DNA from: Roseitranquillus sp963749675
GTDB lineage: Bacteria > Pseudomonadota > Alphaproteobacteria > Rhodobacterales > Rhodobacteraceae
Length of the DNA stretch: 64,000 nt
NCBI GenBank assembly: GCA_963749675.1
Contig: CAVVNT010000004.1
Span: 310,001 to 374,000, forward strand
Direction of reading: 5' to 3'
The position numbers and the translations under genes are program-made. A model generated the notes under the pieces. That model did not search any database. It was not told where the DNA came from and saw only the letters and a program-made list of their open reading frames with translations. This document shows, piece by piece, positions 45,269 to 54,021 of the stretch. Positions within the stretch are counted from its first letter, which is position 1; every line of letters begins with the position of its first letter.

Positions 45269-47374
45269 TCCCGTCCTGCAGATCCGCGGCCTCAACGTCT
45301 ATTACGGTCACAGCCATGCGCTGCAGGGCGTCGACCTGACGCTGGAGCACGGGGTGCTGTCGGTGGTCGCCCGCAACGGCATGGGCAAGACGACGCTCTG
45401 CCAGGCGATCTGCGGCCTCAAGCAGGACCGCAGCGGCACCATCACCTTCGCCGGCCGCGCCATCACGAACCTCGGCGCGGCGGAGGTCGCACGGATGGTC
45501 ATCGCCTACGTCCCGCAGGGCCGCCGTCTCTGGCCCAGCCTGACGGTCGACGAGCACCTGCGCCTCGCCGCCCGCGACGGTGCCTGGACCATCGACCGCA
45601 TCTATTCGACCTTCCCCCGCCTCGCCGAGCGCAAGACCAACGGCGGCGCGCAGCTCTCGGGCGGGGAGCAGCAGATGCTGGCGATCAGCCGCGCCCTGCT
45701 CGCCAATCCGCGCCTCCTGGTGATGGACGAGCCGACCGAGGGTCTCGCGCCCGTCATCGTGACGCAGGTCGCCGGCATCATCGGCCATCTCGAGGAAGAG
45801 GGCGACATCTAGGTCCTGCTGATCGAGCAGAACATCCGCGTCGCCACCGGTGTCGCGCAGCAGACCGCGATCATGGTCAACGGCCGCGTCAACCGCGTGA
45901 TGGAGTTCCGCCGTCCTCGCCGCCGACCGCGAGCTGCAGCAGCGCCTGCTCGGCGTCGGCCGCCACGGCCACGACGACACCGACGCCGCCGAGCCCGAGG
46001 CCGACGCCGCGCCCGAGCGTGCCGAGGCCGGGCCGACGCGCATCTACCTGTCGAACCCGCAGACCCCCACCCGCTGGTCGCCTCCCGTCCCCGTTCGCGT
46101 GCTGGAGCGGAACGCCCGCACCGTCACCGAGACGCGCCGGCGCGAGGAGCCGGAGGCGCGCCCCCTCACCGCCACCGGCCGCCCGGTGGTGCTGGTCGCG
46201 GGCACCCTCGACACCAAGGGCGCGGAGCTGCGGTTCATCCGCGACATCCTCAAGGCGCAGGGGCTGCCCGTCCGCCTCGTCGACCTCTCCACCTCCGGCA
46301 AGCCCTCCGGCGCCGAGGTGCCGCCGACCGAGGTCGCGGCCTGGCACCCGCGCGGCGCGGCGGGCGTCTTTACCGGCGACCGCGGCGCCTCGGTCGCGGC
46401 GATGACGCTGGCGTTCGAGCGCTGGATTCCGCCGGCAGGAGGGTGTCGCCGGCATCATCTCCGCCGGCGGCTCGGGCGGCACCGCGCTCGCCACGCCCGC
46501 GATGCGCGCGCTGCCCGTGGGCGTGCCCAAGGTGATGATCTCGACCGTCGCCTCGGGCAATGTCGGCCAGTACGTCGGGCCGGCCGACATCATGATGCTC
46601 TACTCCGTCGCCGACGTGCAGGGCCTCAACCGCATCACCCGCGCCGTGCTGTCGAACGGCGCCCACGCGCTCTCCGGCATGGTCACGGCGCGGCAGGGCA
46701 AGACCGAGGCCGCACCGGAGAAGCCCGCCATCGGCATCACCATGTTCGGCGTCACCACCACCGCCGTCCAGTCGATGCAGAAGATGTTGGAGGCCGACCA
46801 CGACGTCCTCGTCTTCCACGCCACCGGCACCGGCGGCCAGGCGATGGAAAAGCTCGTCGACTCGCGCCTGCTCGAGGGCGTCATCGACCTCACCACGACC
46901 GAGGTCTGCGACATGATGATGGGCGGCGTCTTCGCCGCGACCCAAGACCGCTTCGGCGCCGTCATCCGCACCGGCCTGCCCTATGTCGGCTCCGTCGGCG
47001 CGCTCGACATGGTGAACTTCGGCCCCCCCGACACGTGCCCGAGCGCTACGCGGCCGCCCTCTACGACCACAACCCGCAGATGACGCTGATGCGCACCACG
47101 CGGAGGAAACCCGCATGGGCGGCTGGATCGGCGAGCGGCTGAACCGATGAGGGCCCGTCCGCTTCTTCCTCCCGAGGGCGGGTCGCGCATCGATGCCCGG
47201 GCCAGCCGTTCTACGACCCGAGGCGGACGCGCGCTCTTCATGCGCTGGAGACGGTGCGCCAGACCGCGAAGCGCCAGCTCATACGCCGACAAGAATATCA
47301 ACGACCCGCATTCGCCACAGCGTGGTCGAGGCCTACCGCGCGCTTCACGGCGCACCCCGACGAGGAGAGCGTGA
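45261..47374 (+). pseudogene. LivF-type ABC ATPase fused to a Tm-1-like (UPF0261) protein, decayed
   Basis: The first 230 residues are a LivF ATPase: the P-loop reads VVARNGMGKTTLC (first glycine changed to alanine), then LSGGEQQMLAISRALLANP and LLVMDEPTEGLAP. A TAG at 45810-45812 breaks GDI|VLLIEQNI. After a frameshift near 45908 an acidic linker leads, with no plausible start codon, into a Tm-1-like domain: RPVVLVAGTLDTKGAELRFI, SAGGSGGTALATPAMRALP, KVMISTVASGNVGQYVGPAD, and ATGTGGQAMEKLVDSRLLEG. Further frameshifts lie near 46436, 47030, 47100, and 47170-47320. The Tm-1-like family is uncharacterised biochemically; it pairs with the TIM barrel encoded next. Whether the fusion is ancestral is inferred from the missing start. 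Confidence 0.78.
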
Positions 47375-48201
47375 TGGACTGCGCCAGCCTGCTCGAGATA
47401 TTCCGGGGCATGGTCGCGGCGGGCGAGCCCATCGTCGGCGGCGGCGCAGGCACCGGCCTTTCCGCCAAGTGCGAGGAGGCGGGCGGCATCGACCTGATCG
47501 TCATCTACAATTCAGGCCGCTACCGCATGGCCGGCCGCGGCTCCCTCGCCGGGCTGATGCCCTACGGCGACGCCAACGGCATCGTGGTGGAGATGGCAGC
47601 CGAGGTGCTGCCGGTGGTCCGTCACACCCCGGTCCTCGCCGGCGTCTGCGCCACGGACCCGTTCCGGATGATGCCGCGCTTCCTCGACGAGCTCAAAGGC
47701 ATCGGCTTCGCCGGCGTGCAGAACTTCCCCACCGTCGGCCTGATCGACGGCACCTTCCGCGCCAACCTCGAGGAGACGGGAATGAGCTACGCGCAGGAGG
47801 TCGAGATGATCCGCCTCGCCAGCGGGCGCGACCTCGTCACCACCCCCTGCGTCTTCTCCGAGGCGGACGCCGCCGCGATGGCCGGCGCCGGCGCCGACAT
47901 CACCGTCGTGCATCTGGGCCTGACCACCGGCGGCTCCATCGGCGCCGAGAGCGGCGTCGCCCTCGACGACGCGCCGCGGCTCACCGACGCCTGGGCGCAG
48001 GCCGCGCTCGACGTCAATCCCGACGCCATCGTCCTCGTCGACGGCGGCCCCGTCGCCATGCCGGACGACGCGGCGTTCGTGCTGTCGAACACGAAACACT
48101 GCCACGGCTTCTACGGCGCCTCCTCGATGGAGCGGCTGCCGACGGAGCGGGCGCTGACCGAAACGACACGCGAGTTCAAGGGCATCAGGCCAAACTGCTG
48201 A
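47374..48201 (+). CDS. Phosphoenolpyruvate-hydrolase-family TIM barrel protein
   Basis: A 275-residue protein, intact. It reads EPIVGGGAGTGLSAKCEEAG, GIDLIVIYNSGRYRMAGRGS, GVCATDPFRMM, GVQNFPTVGLIDG, and VVHLGLTTGGSIGAESGVAL, the conserved blocks of this family. The name comes from its relation to PEP mutase-like barrels; the reaction is not established. It is regularly found next to or fused with Tm-1-like proteins, including in plants and fungi, which suggests that they form one functional unit. The ATG at 47374 overlaps the end of the preceding frame. Confidence 0.85.
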   Translation: MDCASLLEIFRGMVAAGEPIVGGGAGTGLSAKCEEAGGIDLIVIYNSGRYRMAGRGSLAGLMPYGDANGIVVEMAAEVLPVVRHTPVLAGVCATDPFRMMPRFLDELKGIGFAGVQNFPTVGLIDGTFRANLEETGMSYAQEVEMIRLASGRDLVTTPCVFSEADAAAMAGAGADITVVHLGLTTGGSIGAESGVALDDAPRLTDAWAQAALDVNPDAIVLVDGGPVAMPDDAAFVLSNTKHCHGFYGASSMERLPTERALTETTREFKGIRPNC

Positions 48202-48222
48202 GGGAGGACTACAAAAAAAACC

Positions 48223-51153
48223 GGGGAACTGATCGGCAGCCTGATACTCTGGCTCATCACGGCGGTGATCGTCGTCTTCATCCTGTACTGGGTGATGCAC
48301 TGGCTCTACCGCCGCTCCACCAAGGAGAATGACGTTCGTCCGCACCGGCTTTCTGGGCGAGAAGGTGGTGATCGACGGCGGCGCCTTCGTCTGGCCGATC
48401 GTCCACGACATCACCCCGGTGAACCTGAACTCGCTGCAGCTGGCCGTGACGCGCGCGAACGACCGCGCGCTGATCACCCGCGACCGGATGCGCGTCGACG
48501 TCGACGCGGAGTTCTACGTCCGCGTCAAGCAGACGCGCGAGGCCGTCAGCCTCGCCGCGGCATCGCTCGGCCGGCGCACGCTGGAGCCGGAGCGGCTGAC
48601 CTCGCTGCTCGACGGCAAGTTCGTCTCGGCCCTGCGCACCGTCGCCGCTCAGATGACGCTGGAGGAGATGCACGAGGCTCGCGACGACTACGTCCGGCGC
48701 GTGCGCGAGGCGGCGCAGGTCGGGCTCGACTCCAACGGGCTGGAACTCGAGGCGGTGGCGGTCACCGACATCGACCAGACCGACCTCGACTACTTCAACC
48801 CCTCGAACCGCTTCGACGCCGAGGGCCTGACGCGCCTGATCGAGGACATCGAGACCCGCCGCAAGCTGCGCAACGACGTCGAGCAGGACGCGATGATCGC
48901 GATCCGCACCCGCAACCTCGAGGCCGAGCGCCAGTCGCTCGACATCGAGCGCGAGAGCGAGTGGGCGCGCCTCGAGCAGGAGCGCGAGATCGAGATCCGC
49001 CGCGCCCAGCAACGCAGCGAACTGGCGCGCGAGCGGGCCGAGCGAGAGACCGAGGGCGAGCGCGCCCAGATCACCGCGCGCGAGCACATCGAGACCAGCC
49101 GCATCGCCAACGAGCGCGCCATTTCCGAAGCCCGCATCACCTCCGAGCTCGAGATCGCGCGAGACGTCGTCGAGATCGCAACGCCAGATCGAGAAGGCGC
49201 GCATGGAGCCGTGCGCCGACGATCGAGAACGAGCAAGAGATCGAGGCGAGATCTGCCGCGCACGAGCAGGAGCGCGCGGAGGCCGAGGCCGCATCGCTCG
49301 AGCAGGAGACCAGGAGGTGCCGCGAGATCGCGCCGGCAGCGCACGCTCGAGGCCGCCGAGATCGCCGCCGCCGAGGCGACGGAGGCGCATCGCCCGGCAG
49401 GAGACCGAGCAGCAAGCGAGTGGTCGCGCAGAGATCAACGCGCGAGCGCGGATGCGCTCCGAGAGCTCGCCGAGCATCACCCAGCGCGAGAGGAGATCGA
49501 GCGGCAGCGCGCTGAGGCCGCGAGGTCGCGGCGCGACGGAGCGCGCATCGCCCGCGACAAGCCCTCGCCGGCGAGCGCATCGCCTACGAGCAGGACATGC
49601 GCGAGCGCGAGATCGCCCGCAATCGCACCGTCGACAGCGCCGCCGAGGCGTCGAGCAGGCGCGCACGCAGCGCGACCGAGGGTGCGCCACGAGCGCCGGG
49701 CGAGGCGACCGAGGCCGCCCGCATCGAGACGCAGCGCCAGATCCGCGTGCGCGAGATCTCGAGCGAGACCGACACCCGCTCCCGCGAGGTGCGCCAGCTC
49801 GAGATCGCCCGGATCGAGGCCCTCGATGAGGCGCAGGTCGCCGCCGACGAGGCGGTGGAGAAGGCCCGCATCGCCCAGAAGAAGGCGCTCGACGCCGCCC
49901 GCATCGCCTCCGAGCAGGAGACCCGCGCCCCCGAGATCGAGCGCGAGGAGGCGACCGAGGCGCGCGAGCTGGAAAAGCGCGACAAGCGCGAGCGCGAGCG
50001 CATCGCCACCGAACTCGGGATCGAGAAGGACCGCATCGCCTCGTCGAAGACCCGCGACGTCCTCGACATCGAGAAGCGCCGCGACGTGGAGGCCGCGGAC
50101 GAGGAGCGCGTCGTCGAACTCGCCGAGAAGAAGCGCACCCGCGCCGAGGACGAGGCCGAGGTGCGCCGCACCGAGATCGCCGCGCAGCGCCGCGTCGAGG
50201 TCGACGTCGAGCGCGAGCAGGCGATGGACGCCGCCCGCCTGCAGCGCAAGCGCGCCACCGAGCAGCTCGAGATCTCCCGCGTGCAGGCCCTCCGCGAAGC
50301 CGAGATCGCCTCCAAGGAAGAGATCGAGCGCGCCCGCATCGCCTCCGAGCGCGGCCTCGACGACGCCCGCATCGGCCACGAGCGCGACCGCCGCGCTCGA
50401 GGTCGACGGCGAGCGCGAGGTCGAGCTGGCGCAGATGGCTTCCGCCATCGAGCTCTACAAGAAGTCGCTCGAACGCTCCGCCGCCCAAGCCGAGGCCGAG
50501 GTGCCCGCCCGCGCCACCGAGGCCGAGGAGCGCGTCAAGACCACCCGCGACACCGAGGAGGCCAAGCGCCGCCGCGCCGTCGACACCGAGATCGCCGAGA
50601 AGGCGGCGGCGGAGACCCGCATCGCCGCCGAGGCCGAGAAGATCCGCGCCGCCGTCCAGGCCGAGGCGCAGCGCCTGCTCAACGAGGCCGAGAACGTGCT
50701 CACCGACGACGCCCGCTACTCGCTCTTCCGCCGCAAGCTGCTGGAGCATGTCGAAGGCATCGTCGCGGCCTCGGTCAAGCCGCTGGAGAAGATCCAGGAC
50801 ATCCGCATCATGCAGCTCGACGGCGTCGGCGGCGCGGGGCGGCGGCTATCGCGGCTCGCCCACCGACGAGGTCATCGACTCGGCGCTGCGCTACCGCGTC
50901 CAGGCGCCGATGCTCGACAGCCTGCTCGCCGACATCGGCATCGACGGCTCCACCATCGCCAAGCAGGGCGGCCTGATCCGCGAGGCCCGCGACATGACCT
51001 CGATGGCCGCGCGACGTCCGCAGCGGCTCGAGCGGCGGCGGCTCAGGGGAGGGCGGCGGCGACCCGTCTGCCGGCGACCAGGGCGGCGAGACCGGCGGCG
51101 ACGATGGCTCCGGTGGCGGCGGCACCCGCCGCGGCCGCGGGCGGCGGAGCTGA
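48223..51153 (+). pseudogene. Flotillin-type (SPFH) membrane scaffold protein, frameshifted
   Basis: An N-terminal membrane helix (LILWLITAVIVVFILYWVMH) precedes the SPFH domain (VRTGFLGEKVVIDGGAFVWP, ALITRDRMRVDVDAEFYVRV). A coiled coil of about 600 residues follows, made of repeated E-x-x-x-R patterns, to AELYKKS-like EVELAQMASAIELYKKSLER, EVPARATEAEERVKTTRDTE, LRNEAENVLTDD-like LLNEAENVLTDDARYSLF, and a glycine-rich tail (SGSSGGGSGEGGGD). No ATG is found at the expected start: a run of eight A (48213-48220) sits there. Frameshifts occur near 48327, 49180, 49215, several in 49260-49600, near 50395, 50840, and 51010. Repaired length about 970 residues. Confidence 0.8.
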
Positions 51154-51155
51154 CC

Positions 51156-51599
51156 TTGGCGCGCGTCTACATCTCCAGCGTCATCGACGCCGAGGCGCAG
51201 CAAGGTCTGGGAGCGCGTGCGCGACTTCAACGGCATGCCGAACTGGCACCCGCGCGATCCGCGACAGCCGCATCGAGAACGCCGAGCCCTCCGACCGCGT
51301 CGGCTGCGTCCGCGACTTCCACCTGCAGAACGGCGACCGCCTGCGCGAGAAGCTGCTCGGGCTCTAGCGACTACGACATGTTCCAGACCTACGGCATCCT
51401 CGAAAGCCCGATGCCGCTCACCGACTACATCGCCACCCTGCGCCTGACCCCGGTCACCGACGGCAACCGCACCTTCGCCGAATGGACCGCCGAGTTCGAC
51501 TGCGCCGAGGAGGACGAGGAGGGTCTCGTCACCAACATCGGCCGCAACGTCTTCCAGGCCGGCTTCGACGCGCTCAAGCGGCGCATGGGCAACCGCTGA
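51156..51599 (+). pseudogene. SRPBCC-family protein 1 (CoxG/MxaD-like), frameshifted
   Basis: A small START/Bet v1-like fold protein of about 147 residues. VYISSVIDA, VWERVRDFNGMPNWHP, IENAEPSDRVGCVRDFHLQN, YGILESPMPLTDYIATLRLT, and FDALKRRMGNR are in three frames; single extra bases near 51197, 51252, and 51371 account for all. The likely start is a TTG at 51156, right after the flotillin stop. CoxG, a member of this family, anchors CO dehydrogenase to the membrane, so a similar role for this molybdenum hydroxylase is possible. Confidence 0.78.
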
Positions 51600-52037
51600 T
51601 GGTCCGCGTGGTCAAGAGCACGATCATGGACGCGCCCGCCGACGCGGTGTGGGAGGTGCTGCGCGATTTCAACGGCCACGACCGCTGGCACCCCGCCGTC
51701 GCCACAAGCCAGATCGAGCGCGGCGAGCCCTCCGACATCGGCTGCGTCCGCCGCTTCCGCCTCAACGGCGGCGAGGAACTGCGCGAGCAGCTGCTCACGC
51801 TGTCGGACATGGAGCAGACGTTCAGCTACTGCCTGCTCGACACGCCGATCCCGCTGTTGAACTACGTCGCCCACGTCCGGCTGACGCCGGTCACCGACGG
51901 CGACCGCTGCTTCTGGGAGTGGGAGAGCCGGTTCGACACCCCGGGGCCGCGAGCGCGAGCTCGCCGAGATGGTCGGGACCAACATCTACGAAGCGGGCTT
52001 CGACGCCGTCCGCGAGCATATGGGCCTCGCGGCATGA
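51599..52037 (+). pseudogene. SRPBCC-family protein 2 (CoxG/MxaD-like), one frameshift
   Basis: Paralogue of the preceding gene, overlapping its stop (TGATG). It reads VRVVKSTIMDAPADAVWEVL, RDFNGHDRWHPAVATSQIER, GCVRRFRLNGGEELREQLLT, and LLNYVAHVRLTPVTDGDRCF. The same motif order (RDFNG..WHP, I..GEPSD.GCVR.F, L..VT.G) as protein 1 shows a tandem duplication. A frameshift near 51945 precedes LAEMVGTNIYEAGFDAVREH and the TGA at 52035-52037. About 145 residues when repaired. Confidence 0.8.
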
Positions 52038-52092
52038 GACGGGCTCCGGCCACCCGCTTCAAGACGCGGGGCACCCGCCGCGGCGCACTCGC

Positions 52093-52214
52093 GGTTTCAT
52101 ATTGGTTTGCTAACCTGGAGAGCAGTCGGCGCGCGCGGGCGCGCGCCAAACGGTCGTGCGCGCACCTGCGCGCTCAATATGGCGGCAACGGCCGCCGCGC
52201 GGCAAGGCCGCGCC
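52093..52214 (+). repeat. Multi-hairpin intergenic repeat, copy 1
   Basis: About 120 bases starting TTTCATATTGGTTTGCTA, then CCTGGAGAGCAGTCGG, followed by four GC-rich hairpins. Examples are GGCGCGCGC (52128-52136) pairing with 52139-52147, and GCGCGGC (52197-52203) with GCCGCGC (52207-52213). A second copy lies at 56902-57031. Loops and some stem bases differ between the copies, while the pairing is kept. Confidence 0.75.
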
Positions 52215-52270
52215 TGGCCATGGCGGCCTCCGGTGGCATCGTCCGTGACGTGCAGCGGGGTGATGGCGCC

Positions 52271-53083
52271 ATGCCGATGACGGTCGCGACCTACGACACG
52301 CTCGACGAGGCGGCGCGCGCCGCGGGCGACCGCGACGCCCGCTTCTTCGGCGGCGGCACCCTGCTGATGCGCGCGGTGAACTACGCCGACGGCGACTTCA
52401 CCCGCCTGATCCGGACGCGCGACGCCGTCCTCCGCCGCATCTCCGCGCGGGGCGACGCGGTCGAGATCGGCGCCGGCGTCACCATGGCCGAGCTCGCCGA
52501 GCACCGCGACACCGGCTTCCTCGCCGAGGCCGCGCGCGCGGTCGGCGGCCCGGCGATCCGCACCATGGCGACGGCCGGCGGCAACCTCTTCGCCCGCCAT
52601 CCCTACGGCGACTTCACCGCCGCGCTGATCGCCCTCGGCGCCACGATCCGCCTCGCCGGCCTCGGCGGCCGCGAGATGCCGGTCGAGGAACTCGTCGCCG
52701 CGCGCGAGCGCAGCCCCCGCCCGATCGTCGCCGCCATCGTCGTGCCGCGCCCGGCGCAGGGCACGTTCCGCTTCCTCAAGGTCACGCGCGTCCACTCCAA
52801 GGGCGTCTCGGTGATGTCGATCGCGGCGCTCCTGCCGCTGCGCGGCGGCCGCGTCGCCGGCGCCCGCGTCGCCTACGCGCCATGGGCCCGGCACCGCTGC
52901 GCGTGCCCGCCGTCGAGCGCGCGCTCGAGGGCCGCGCTCTCGACGCCGCCGGCATCGCCGCGGCGCTCGTCCGCCGCCACCGACGGGCTCGACCCGCCGA
53001 CCGACGCCATCGCCTCGTCGTGGTACCGGCGCGAGGTCGCCCCGGTGCACCTCCGCCGCCTGCTCCTCGGGGAGGGCGCCTGA
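52271..53083 (+). pseudogene. FAD-binding subunit of a molybdenum hydroxylase (CoxM-like), frameshifted
   Basis: Transfers electrons from the iron-sulfur subunit to an acceptor. FAD-binding motifs are visible: ARFFGGGTLLMRAVNY (the GGGT loop) and GPAIRTMATAGGNLFARHPY (the TAGGN loop). VNSKGVSV-like VTRVHSKGVSVMSIAALLPL follows. Frameshifts occur near 52880 (one base lost) and 52970 (one base gained), after which SSWYRREVAPVHLRRLLL leads to TGA. About 270 residues when repaired. First of the M-S-L subunit genes. Confidence 0.82.
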
Positions 53084-53393
53084 TGTCGATGGCCTGGAAC
53101 GCGAGCCCCTTCGCTCCATTCGCGCGGTTCGGCCGGCGCAGGAGGGCCGCGCCCTCGCCTGAGAGGGTGCGGTCGAGGCGCATGTGGTCGCGCGCTCGAT
53201 CCCGAAAGCACCGGACGAGGGCTGTGCGGCCGACGACATCGCCACGCGCCCTCCCGTGGGGAGGGCGAGGGCGCGGCCCGGGCTGGTCGCCCGCGAGCAC
53301 AGGCTCGGGCGGCAGCGCCGCGCACCGAAAATGACCGGCTGGCACGACAGCGTCCTCGTGCCTCCCCCAACATCAATCCGGACGGCCCGCCTG
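53084..53393. other. Intergenic stretch with a strong hairpin between the M and S subunit genes
   Basis: 310 bases with no supported gene. A perfect 8-bp hairpin, GCCCTCCC at 53248-53255 and GGGAGGGC at 53259-53266 with the loop GTG, lies in its middle. The rest is GC-rich with further short inverted repeats, reminiscent of the repeats at 52093 and 56902 but not alignable with them by eye. Confidence 0.4.
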
Positions 53394-53939
53394 ATGCCCC
53401 GCACCCCCCTCCAGTTCCGCCTGAACGGCGCCGAGGCCGCGACCTTCGTCGGCCCGGCCGAGAACCTGCTCGACGTCCTGCGCCGCCGCCTCGGCGACAT
53501 GACGCCCGAAATACGGCTGCGGCCAGGGCACCTGCGGCGCCTGCACCGTCCTCGTCGACGGCCGCGCCGCAGCTCGCCTGCCTGACGCTCGCCGAGACGG
53601 TGGAAGGCGCCGAGTCACGACCGCCCGGCCTCGCCGACGGCGCCCGCCTGCACCCGCTGCAGGAGGCGTTCATGGAGCACTTCGCCGCCCAGTGCGGCTA
53701 TTGCACGCCGGGCATGCTGCTCGCCGCCAAGGCACTGCTCGACGCAACCCCGACCCCACGCGGAGGAGGTGGTCGAGGCCATCGGCGGCAACCTCTGCCG
53801 CTGCACCGGCTACGCCCCGATCATCGACGCCATCCTCGCCGCGGCGCAACCGCGCGGAGGGCGGCATCGTGACCCGCGTGCGAGCCAGCGGCGCGGCACG
53901 CCCTCAAGACCTGGAAAGCAGACCTTTCCATCTGGTTGA
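53394..53939 (+). pseudogene. 2Fe-2S subunit of a molybdenum hydroxylase (CoxS-like), frameshifted
   Basis: Small electron-transfer subunit with two [2Fe-2S] clusters. After LQFRLNGAEAATFVGPAENL the plant-type cluster motif GCGQGTCGACTVLVDGRA is in another frame, then LHPLQEAFMEHFAAQCGYCTP and GNLCRCTGYAPIIDAI hold the second cluster's cysteines. All eight cysteine positions can be found when frames are joined. Frameshifts lie near 53506, 53573, 53620, and 53755. The frame of the last part runs to TGA at 53937-53939. Confidence 0.82.
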
Positions 53940-53997
53940 CAGAATCCAGTATTTCATTTTCGAATCAGATGGTTAACGAAATTGTCCATCGTGGACA
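53936..53997 (+). promoter_or_regulatory. AT-rich promoter-like stretch and operator-like palindrome upstream of the L subunit gene
   Basis: In a GC-rich setting, 53936-53980 is strikingly AT-rich and begins with a perfect TTGACA at 53936-53941. It is followed by a perfect inverted repeat TGTCCA-TCG-TGGACA at 53983-53997, 24 bases before the ATG at 54022. A -10 element is not clear. The palindrome has the size of a GntR- or LacI-type half-site pair, but the regulator is unknown. Confidence 0.4.
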
Positions 53998-54021
53998 CTC
54001 CACCAGCCGAGGACTCCGCCC

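Noticed and set aside
48900..50700. Apparent tandem DNA repeat, considered as a CRISPR array or satellite
   Set aside because: No fixed repeat and spacer lengths. The periodicity comes from GAG, CGC, and ATC codons of the coiled coil.
48278..50749. Minus-strand open frame of 823 codons opposite the flotillin gene
   Set aside because: Its Leu/Gly/Asp-rich repeats are the reverse of the E-R coiled-coil codons; it has no start context and no family.
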